From positions 824,906,397-824,970,396 of the forward strand of contig NC_081411.1 of assembly GCF_030272615.1 (NCBI RefSeq): a DNA stretch of 64,000 nucleotides, given 5' to 3'. This document shows positions 56,907 to 64,000 of this stretch, piece by piece. A program made the translations under genes and the position numbers. Source of the DNA: Cryptomeria japonica. Taxonomy: Eukaryota; Streptophyta; Pinopsida; Cupressales; Cupressaceae. Under the pieces are notes generated by a model, which saw only the letters and a list, made by a program, of their open reading frames with translations, was not told the DNA's origin and did not search any database. Numbering within the stretch: the first letter of the stretch is position 1; each line of letters starts with the position of its first letter.

Positions 56907-58241
56907 ATGAATCGAAGGTTATCTAATCCTTTCGAAGGTCTGCATCTAGAAGACACTGAAATTTTTGAAGAACTTCTTCAAGAATGCCAAGAAAGTGCAT
57001 CATTTCAAAAGCTTCTGGAAAGACTCATGGAAAATGATAAAGAAAAATACCTACTCATGCTCACAAGCAAAGGAGTTAAAATTCCTGAAGACTTTGACAC
57101 ATACATTTTTCTAACAAGATCTCAACATTACAAATATCAAGAACGACAAAGAGAAGAAGACGCGCATGACCCTGAGGAAGATATTCCAAAAAAAAACATC
57201 CTCGAGCAAAACATACTGTTCCATACACCATTTCAACCTAGAATTAATGCAAGGGAAGAATTCTTCCCTCAGCAAAACAATGCACCTTTGATTGCTCTTA
57301 CTCAACAAATGCAAATGTTACAAAGACAAATGCAAGACATGCAACAAGGTACAACAGTACGGTACTCCTTAACTGAAATTTGTCCTTATCCGTTTGACAA
57401 AAGATTGAACATGATACCTTTTCCTCCAAACTCAGACATTCCTAAATTTGACAAGTATGATTGGAAAAGAGATCCTCATGATCATGTTCAAGAATTATGC
57501 ACAATGAGTCTTGAATTCACTCATGATGATACCTATTTGATGAGGTTATTCTCAAGAAGCTTGGGAGGGCAAACAATGGAATGGTTATCCAAAATCACAA
57601 CTCTCATCAGATCATTCGATGAACTAGTCAAAAAATTCATAACTCAATATTCCTATAACATTCAACATGCTATCACCATGTTAAATGTCTATAACACCAA
57701 ACAGAAAAACAATGAAACATTCATGGTCTTCCTTCAACGATGGCGGCATATGGTTTCAAGATATCCTTGTGATGTACCCGAAAAAGAAAAGATGGAAATT
57801 TTTATTGACAACTTGAATAGTGAGATGAGTTATAGACTCAAACTCCAATGCATACTATCTTTTGCTAAATTGATTGAAAATGGCATCCAAGTAGAGGAGG
57901 CATGTGTCAAGAAAGGAACATTGAAATTCTTCAAAGAAGGAACAAGTTCATCCAATTACAACAACCAAAACAACAACAACTTGGACAAATCCATATTCTG
58001 GACCAAAAACAAAAATAATGGAAATGAAGGAGGCAATGAATCACATGATCCAAAATCTAAGCAGCCCATGCTCACATTATCAGGAAATCCTCAAGCTACA
58101 AAAAATACCAAAGGTGCTAGCCCAGACACTAACACTTACACACCAAATACCAATCAAGGTCAATCCAACACCAACAACACCAACAACGGCAACAATGCTC
58201 AAAACAATCACACAAATCAAGGGCCTAATAACAATTCATGA
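56907..58241 (+). CDS. Element F gag polyprotein (Ty3/gypsy, Tat-like)
   Basis: 444-codon open frame. The first 150 residues are charged and helical with a Gln-rich stretch (LTQQMQMLQRQMQDMQQ). Residues about 165-320 carry the Retrotrans_gag capsid fold: FPPNSDIPKFDKYDWKRDP, DDTYLMRLFSRSLGGQTMEW, FDELVKKFITQYSYN, ETFMVFLQRWRHMV. The C-terminal 80 residues are Asn/Thr-rich low complexity. Gag forms the particle that carries the element RNA. The true start is probably upstream, as two in-frame stops separate this frame from further gag-like text. The stop at 58239 is followed closely by the protease frame. Confidence 0.85.
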   Translation: MNRRLSNPFEGLHLEDTEIFEELLQECQESASFQKLLERLMENDKEKYLLMLTSKGVKIPEDFDTYIFLTRSQHYKYQERQREEDAHDPEEDIPKKNILEQNILFHTPFQPRINAREEFFPQQNNAPLIALTQQMQMLQRQMQDMQQGTTVRYSLTEICPYPFDKRLNMIPFPPNSDIPKFDKYDWKRDPHDHVQELCTMSLEFTHDDTYLMRLFSRSLGGQTMEWLSKITTLIRSFDELVKKFITQYSYNIQHAITMLNVYNTKQKNNETFMVFLQRWRHMVSRYPCDVPEKEKMEIFIDNLNSEMSYRLKLQCILSFAKLIENGIQVEEACVKKGTLKFFKEGTSSSNYNNQNNNNLDKSIFWTKNKNNGNEGGNESHDPKSKQPMLTLSGNPQATKNTKGASPDTNTYTPNTNQGQSNTNNTNNGNNAQNNHTNQGPNNNS

Positions 58242-58280
58242 GGTAACACCAACAATTTTCAAAAACATGTCTACACACCA

Positions 58281-59330
58281 TTGGGACAATCACTAGAGTC
58301 AGCATTCAGAGAACTCCTGGCAAACAAAATTATCTCTTTACCAGCAATCAGCAACTATGAACCACAAATCAAACCACCTAGGTGGAATGACTCGCACTTT
58401 TGTGATTTTCATCACAACAAAGGTCATCAAACAAATGACTGCATGAGACTGAAAAACATTATTCAGGACATGATTGATAGAGATGATTTAACGGTGGATG
58501 GTCTCAAGACAAATAGTGACCATGGAGCCTTTAAGAAACCTCTTCCAAACTACAACAAGGATGGAGCTTCAACCTCAAATGATACATGTGGAGCTCGTAT
58601 CAATCACATCTACAATAATACCATCAATCATATATCAGCTGTAGACAATCAAGTAAATGTCATCACAATCAAAGACAGGCGTGAACATGAATCCGTCAAC
58701 GTAACAACCAGAGCTCAAAGATATGTCTTGAAGGGACATATGTCAACAACAAACACCATACCCAAAATTCAATATGACCTAGTCAGTCAACTGCGCAAAA
58801 CTCCTGCTCAAATATCTATACTTGAGTTGTTGAAGCTTTCACCAAAACACAAAGACATATTAGAGAAAGTCTTATTGGAAACAAATGTACCTCAAGATTT
58901 GGATGCTGATAAATTCCAAGCCATGGTGGCTCATATGACAGGACCTCATAATCTCACTTTTTCTGAGCATGATAATATCTCATTGAGCCATCCACATAAT
59001 ACTCCTCTCCATATTGAAGTCATAGTCTATAAACATCGAGTTAAACGAGTATTAATAGATGGAGAAGTTGGACTTAATATTTGTACCTTAAAACTTATCC
59101 ATGCATTGGGCTTTTCTAAAGAGTCTATTGATCCACGTAAGAAAATCACTATAAAGGCATATGATGATGATGAAAGATCATCTAAAGGAACTGTGATGTT
59201 GCCTATTCAAGTAGGATCGATACAAAAGGATACTATGTGCCAGGTCTTAGACATAGATCTCACATACAATATCGTATTAGGTTGGCCCTGGATACATGAA
59301 ATGCAAGCAGTGCCTTCTACATATCACTAG
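58281..59330 (+). CDS. Element F zinc-finger-like region and aspartic protease
   Basis: 349-codon frame. Residues 45-60 hold CDFHHNKGHQTNDC, the Tat variant of the Gag zinc knuckle (Cys-His-His-Cys). Residues 255-345 are a retropepsin-like domain: VKRVLIDGEVGLNICTL with Asp in DG, then a long beta-rich stretch and LDIDLTYNIVLGWPWIH, where LGWPW is the usual C-terminal protease motif. The middle (residues 150-230) contains ILELLKLSPKHKDILEKVLL, typical of the linker in Tat Gag-Pol. Protease cleaves the polyprotein. A stop at 59328 ends it before the next part. Confidence 0.85.
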   Translation: MGQSLESAFRELLANKIISLPAISNYEPQIKPPRWNDSHFCDFHHNKGHQTNDCMRLKNIIQDMIDRDDLTVDGLKTNSDHGAFKKPLPNYNKDGASTSNDTCGARINHIYNNTINHISAVDNQVNVITIKDRREHESVNVTTRAQRYVLKGHMSTTNTIPKIQYDLVSQLRKTPAQISILELLKLSPKHKDILEKVLLETNVPQDLDADKFQAMVAHMTGPHNLTFSEHDNISLSHPHNTPLHIEVIVYKHRVKRVLIDGEVGLNICTLKLIHALGFSKESIDPRKKITIKAYDDDERSSKGTVMLPIQVGSIQKDTMCQVLDIDLTYNIVLGWPWIHEMQAVPSTYH

Positions 59331-59405
59331 TGTGTCAAATTTCCCTATAATGGCCAGGAGGTTTCTATATCAACTGATCATAATCCATTTCAACATTGTA
59401 ATGCA

Positions 59406-60065
59406 ATGGGGGCAGCCCAAGACAGCCTAGTTCCACATAATAGAGAAAAACAAAATTCATCAGCACAAGATCTTCAACAAGAAAAGTCTAAATCATTACC
59501 TAGAGATTTCAAGCAGAAAATGAAGATCAAAGAACAAGGCATGGGAGAATACTATTTGGAAACCATGTGTTTGGCCAACTTACCAACATCACCTAGATCT
59601 CATGGATTACCTACCGCTTCAACACATCAAGAAACTCAACCCATCACCAAGTTTGATGGCACATTCATTCAACTCGACACTCTAGCACATGAATCCGAGG
59701 AAAAGGATATCCTTATTTGGCTATACAAAGATGAGGAAGAAGACTGGGCAGCTACTTTGGAAGTAGCTATACCCACACACCTATATGGAAAAAGCTACTT
59801 AATCATGCAACAAATGGGATACAATGGCAAAGGACCTATTGGTAAGCATCAGAAAGGCATCACAGAACCATTGGATCCTCCTTCACAATTCAGTAAAGAC
59901 AAAAAGGGATTGGGCTTTGAACTCACTCTACTACCAAAGAAGGTACCATGCAAATATCAAAAACCTCAGTGGAAAGCAAAGAAGAAGTACAAGGAAGACT
60001 CTTGGAAAGAGGCACTTTTTGAGTCAACAGAGACAATAAGTAAAGAACGTGAACATCAAGAATGA
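59406..60065 (+). pseudogene. Element F G-patch-containing linker
   Basis: 219-codon frame within the polyprotein. An acidic stretch (LAHESEEKDILIWLYKDEEE) is followed by a G-patch motif (GKSYLIMQQMGYNGKGPIG, then KHQKGITEPL and KKGLGF) at residues 125-178. G-patch domains bind RNA or activate DEAH helicases; in gypsy elements they sit between protease and RT and their role is not established. The frame ends with a stop at 60063. Confidence 0.75.
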
Positions 60066-61040
60066 GAACAATGTCAAAAGCAACCTATCAACCAAAAGAA
60101 GGAAGCATCTACTACAAAAGCACATCATATTCAAGAACCAACATCCAACAAAGAAGACTCCCCTCCAGATTACATCATTCATCCCTGAGGAGAGACAGTA
60201 TATGAAAAATGCAAAGAGTGGAAGCAAGATCTAACACAAAATCAGAGAAAACTATCAAACTTGTCTCAATTATCAAAGACCTGTTCTCACCCTACAACAT
60301 ACTAGTTCACAGCACTGCTAGAATCTGGGATAATACCTCTAAGACTGATTCCAATGAATATGAATGGGGCAGATGTTCTAATGCTACTGAAGATATATGT
60401 GCAGATGATAGTAACACACCCATCTCTCAAGAAGAACACGACACATAATCTAGACCACTTGAATTTGGTACACAAAATATCTATGACACCAAGGAAAATG
60501 AGCAGCAACATTATGCGCAAGTCTATACAAAAGATGATACCATCGAAGACCTTGACAAAATCCTTAACTTCTTTAACACCCTGGCCAATCACGATGATAC
60601 TTCCATCCTAACACTTACAGTAGCAGAACTTGATCCGCCAATGATTCCTTACCACTTGTCTTTCCTGACCTCATAGACTGGGACGAACCTGAAACTCATG
60701 ATTTACCAATTTTCCCAAATGACGAATCCATTATCCATTACTTATGTATCGTTAACCTAGAAATAGACTCTACCTGTGAACAAAGAAATGATGTCTGCAA
60801 TCAGGGGAGTGCCAAGTCTCTCAGTCACAAAAATGAACCAAATAAAAGATCTACTGCTGAAAACTAGTCAATGGCAGCACTAGATCACACAAAAGTAATA
60901 ATAAAGGACGCATCTAAGGGTGAAAACATTTTTAAGGAACCTAAGTATGGGAGACTTGACACTCTTCTTGAACATTATCATGAGTGATCACCCATATTGA
61001 TTGTGCCCACTCAATTTATCAACATTGGTACTACAAAAGC
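60066..61040 (+). pseudogene. Element F spacer before RT, heavily broken
   Basis: About 1 kb of remnant polyprotein with stops in every frame. Recognisable pieces are few (IPEERQYMKNAKSG near 60180; LVFPDLIDWDEPETHD-like text near 60660; YGRLDTLLEHYHE near 60950). It joins the G-patch region to RT. No separate gene. Confidence 0.5.
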
Positions 61041-61936
61041 AGCCAAAACTATACACCTTGCAGAGTCTTTGACGGAAGTAGAAAGATAAAAATTTATCAT
61101 TTTTTAAAGAAAAGAAAATCAACTTTGCTTGGTCATATGCAGATATGCCCGAGATTGATCCACAATTAATCATGCACCACTTGTCCATTGCTCAAGGAGC
61201 TAAGCCAATCAAGTAAAAACTGTGAAAGATGAATCCACATGTGGCACTCATGGTTAAAGTTGAATTGAAGAAACTATTAGACGTCGGATTTATTCAACCC
61301 ATTGACTATGCTGAATGGATTTCCAACATTGTACCAGTATCAAAACCAGATGGCAGTATCAAAATCTACACTGATTTCAGAGATGTCAACAAAGCCTATC
61401 CAAATGATGACTTTCCTTTACCCAGTATCGACATAATTGTAGACCTCACAGAAGGCCATGCAATGCTATCACTAATGGATGGTTTTTTAGGCTATAATCA
61501 AATCAAGATAGCCCCAGAAGATCAAGATAGAATAGTGTTTACCTGTCCTTGGGGAATGTACTATTGGAATGTCATGCCTTTTGGCTTAAAGAATGCAGGA
61601 GCAACTTATCAACGAGCAATGACAACAATCTTTCATGACATGATGCATACCTTCATGGAAGACTATGTATATGATTTACTAGCTAAATCGTTCACCAGAG
61701 AAGAACATCTAAGCATATAAGAAAACATTTTTGATAGATTGGATAAATTCCAAGTCAGACTCAACCCCAAGAAGTGTGTCGTTAGGGTTACATCAAGAAA
61801 GTTACTAGGCTACATAGTTTCAGCCAAAGGTATTGAAGTGGATCCAACAAAGGTACAAGCCATTATGGAGATGCCACCACCAAAGAATATCTATCAGCTC
61901 AGATCTCTACAAGGACGACTCCAATCAATTAGGTGA
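61041..61936 (+). pseudogene. Element F reverse transcriptase (Tat-like)
   Basis: Plus strand, from about 61041 (FAWSYADMPEIDPQLIMHHL at 61130) through the main frame 61229-61720 and 61739-61936. Motifs: VELKKLLDVGFIQPIDYAEW, VPVSKPDGSIKIYTDFRDVN, LSLMDGFLGYNQIKI, FTCPWGMYYWNVMPFGLKNA, and FMEDYVYDLLAKS at about 61660, where the catalytic YVDD is YVYD, so the second Asp of the pair is kept but the first is Tyr. Then VRLNPKKCVV, LLGYIVSAKGIEVDPTKVQA. Wording is that of the Tat group. Stops at 61202, 61718 and 61936 also disrupt it. Confidence 0.9.
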
Positions 61937-61978
61937 TTCATCTCTCAACTAGTAGATAAAAGTCTCCCATTCAGTCAT

Positions 61979-62551
61979 TTGCTACATAAAAATGTACCAT
62001 TCAGATGGGAAGCCAAATATGCAGAATCTTTCTATAAAATCAAACAATATCTAATTAACCCACCAGTTCTAGTACCACCAATAGAAGGAAAGCCACTCAT
62101 TCTATACATTTCAATAACATATATATCACCAGGGGCATTGTTAGCACAAGAAGATCAACAGGGCAAAGAGCGAGCTATCTATTATATCAGCAAGACATTG
62201 AATAGGTATGAACTCAACTATACATTCATTGAGAAGGCTTGTCTAAGAGTAGTATTCGCCTCTCAAAAATTTTGACATTACATGCTAGCTCACACAATTA
62301 AGCTGGTTGCAAAAATTGATCCTCTCAAATATTTACTCAGTAAAGTGGCTCTTACAGGCATATTGGTTAAGTGGGTCATGATCCTCACTGAATTTGATAT
62401 CCACTACACAGAACGACAAGCTATCAAAGGACAAGTGATTGCAGATCAACTGGTTGAAGCACCACTACTCGAAAAACAAACTATGGAGATTGAATTTCTA
62501 GACAAAGACATTCTTACTATCTCACCAAAAATAATGGACCTTATATTTTGA
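61979..62551 (+). pseudogene. Element F first RNase H domain
   Basis: Frames 61979-62275 and 62282-62551. FRWEAKYAESFYKIKQYLIN, then RNase H text (PLILYISITYISPGALLAQED, AIYYISKTLNRYELNYTFIE) and the tail LKYLLSKVALTGILVKWVMI, DIHYTERQAIKGQVIADQL. The first acidic residue of the active site is replaced in LYISIT. Degrades RNA in RNA-DNA hybrids during reverse transcription. Confidence 0.85.
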
Positions 62552-62860
62552 TGGATCCTACACACAACATGGCTCAGGTGTTGGCATTCTGTTTATCAAT
62601 CCTGAAGGACACACTATACCAAGATCATATAGGCTTATGTTTCCATGCACCAAAAACATTGTTGAATATGAGGCATTGGTTATAGGCATCAAAATGGTCG
62701 TAGAATGGCGGATCACCGAATTAAAAGTCTACGGAGATTCACAACTAGTCATCAATCAAATCAACAATGACTATCAGACAAAGGATGACAAGTTTCTACC
62801 CTACAAGCGAATGGTGGATGATTTCAAGCAATATTTTGTACACATCACCTTCGAATAAAT
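62552..62860 (+). pseudogene. Element F second (archaeal-type) RNase H domain
   Basis: A second RNase H-like module follows: text YFDGSYTQHGSGVGI (about 62545-62590, frame-shifted from the next part), then EYEALVIGIKMVVEWRITEL and VYGDSQLVINQINNDYQTKD. The catalytic Asp-Glu-Asp positions are present in FDGS, EYEAL and GDSQL. This extra domain is the hallmark of Tat elements. A frameshift near 62550 and stop at 62858 break it. Confidence 0.85.
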
Positions 62861-62867
62861 ACCAAGG

Positions 62868-64000
62868 TTGAACAACAAAGCAACTGATACCATGGCTACT
62901 ATCGCTTCATTACTACAAATTCCAGAGCAACAGAATCCTTACGAGTTCTTGGTAGAGCAACTGTTCTCCCCTGCCTATGACCATTTAGAATCCCATGTTA
63001 TCTATGCCTTGACTGGTTCTGATTCTCCATTATATGGACCCATCTATGACTATCTTAAGAACAATATCTTACCCATTGACCTATCCCGAAACTAGAAGTG
63101 CAAATTTATCTGGCAAGCCGCGCTTTATACTCTTATTGCTGATACTTTGTACCATCGAGGTCTAGATGGTACTCTTCTTCGTTGTCTTGATCGTAATGAA
63201 TCTGACTCCGCTTTACACGAGCTTCACAAAGGTATTTCTGGCACACATTCAAGTGGTACTACTCTTGCTAAAAAGCTTCTAAGAATGGAATTTACTAGCC
63301 AACAATGGAAAAAGACTTTTATCACTTTGCAAAAAAGTGTCCTAAATGCCAAATCCATGGCAATCTTATACATTCACCAACATAAAAACTACAACCATTC
63401 ACAACATCCTGACCCTTCTGTCAGTGGGGACTAGACTTGGTCAGCAAAATTCATCCTTCATCTTCAAATGGACACAAGTTCATTATAACAACAACAGAAT
63501 ACTTTACAAAATGGATAGAAGCAGTCCCCATGACCACAGTGACTGGGAAACAAATTGCCTCTTTTATCCTTAATTATCTGATATGCAAATATGGTATTCA
63601 GAGTTCCGTCATCATAGATAATGGATGACGTTTTAAGAACCAATATGTACAAGAACTATGTGAAAAATTCAAAATCCAAAATCTTTTCTCTACACCTTAC
63701 TACCCATAGGGGAATTGTCACGCGGAAGCATCCAACAAAACAATATTGAAAATCCTAAAGAAAATAGTAAATGATGCAGGCAAAGATTGGCATATACAAC
63801 TCAATCTGACACTTTGGGCCTACATAACTAAAATCCACACACCTACAAGAGCTACACCCTATTCATTGGTATATGGATCAAAAGCAATTTTACCGTTGGA
63901 TGTAGAAATTCCATCTCTCAGAGTCTCTTTGAAAGGCTTAATCCTAGATGAAGAGTATCGATTTATACAACTGCAAGAGCTCGAGCTTCTAGATGAAAGA
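62868..64000 (+). pseudogene. Element F integrase, incomplete at window edge
   Basis: Begins with the linker 62868-63095 (MNNKATDTMATIASLLQIP). The zinc-binding region is at 63140-63370 in two frames (ALHELHKGISGTHSSG, KCPKCQIHG). The catalytic core is at 63437-63900: KFIITTTEYFTKWIEAVP, where Glu stands for the usual Asp, SVIIDNG with the second Asp, and NCHAEASNKTILKILKK with the Glu. Then TPYSLVYGSKAILPLDVEIP. Stops near 63435, 63627 and 63708. It runs off the right edge. Confidence 0.85.

Larger units (their letters stand above)
34089..64000 (+). mobile_element. Element F: Tat-like Ty3/gypsy retrotransposon, incomplete at right edge
   Basis: Plus-strand gypsy element. Its 5' LTR starts at 34089 (TGTAGACG), is interrupted by element E, and ends at 53821 (CGCATACA). 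A Lys-tRNA-like primer site follows. There is a 3 kb leader, then gag, protease, a G-patch region, RT, RNase H, a second RNase H-like domain and integrase, running past 64000. The double RNase H arrangement (classical at 62090-62275, second at 62552-62860) is characteristic of the Tat group of plant gypsy elements. Stops and the RT active-site change indicate inactivity. Confidence 0.88.

Overview
The window is plant nuclear DNA made almost entirely of nested transposable elements. I see no intact host gene, rRNA or tRNA gene. Plant origin is clear from Ty1/copia and Ty3/gypsy elements with initiator-Met-tRNA-type primer sites, a Tat-like gypsy element with two RNase H domains, a CACTA transposon, and captured pieces of plant gene families (L-type lectin receptor kinase, PPR, DRM-type DNA methyltransferase). 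The depth of nesting suggests a large-genome seed plant, perhaps a gymnosperm. The species cannot be read from the sequence.

Layout, letters mine. Chromovirus G (+) is the oldest resident: part of its reverse transcriptase and integrase is at 26737-28468 and its end at 32792-34088. Copia-like element D (-) sits in G. In the window D has a short piece at 1-189, its gag at 20908-22858 and a long LTR at 22913-26736, which itself holds a solo LTR (24510-25713). Copia element C (-, 190-20902, target duplication GGTCC) sits in D. C is split by element A (-, 4582-11154, exact duplication ATATT; a non-autonomous LTR element with no pol) and by copia element B (-, 12447-19612). Element H (+, 28469-32786, non-autonomous) is in G's integrase. 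Tat-like gypsy element F (+) starts at 34089 and runs off the right edge. Chromovirus E (-, 35003-53204) sits in F's 5' LTR, and a 10.3 kb CACTA DNA transposon (35718-46065, duplication TTG) sits in E's left LTR. E's other LTR preserves the empty site.

The most interesting object is the CACTA element. It shows no recognisable transposase but carries fragments of at least three host gene families. One is the catalytic region of a DRM-type de novo DNA methyltransferase, laid out as a roughly 1.1 kb inverted repeat with a 44 bp loop (43486-45723), plus two shorter DRM foldbacks of about 210 bp (42048-42255 and 42839-43048). Transcripts would fold into hairpins homologous to a central enzyme of RNA-directed DNA methylation, the pathway that silences such transposons. 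Rice has a known parallel: miR820, encoded inside CACTA elements, targets DRM2. This window may show the raw material of such a counter-defence locus, with more of the methyltransferase still present.

Other themes are: two non-autonomous LTR families (A and H) with a similar long helical second protein and no pol; over-represented CpG-containing short words that differ by element family (ACCGGT in A-D, ACCGAG in H, TAGCGCGT in F, TCCGACG at the CACTA ends); and a short LTR box shared by five otherwise different LTR families. All retrotransposon genes are interrupted by stops, frameshifts or insertions. Boundaries were read by eye from terminal motifs and flanking duplications. Homology calls come from recognising family motifs, not from database searches.
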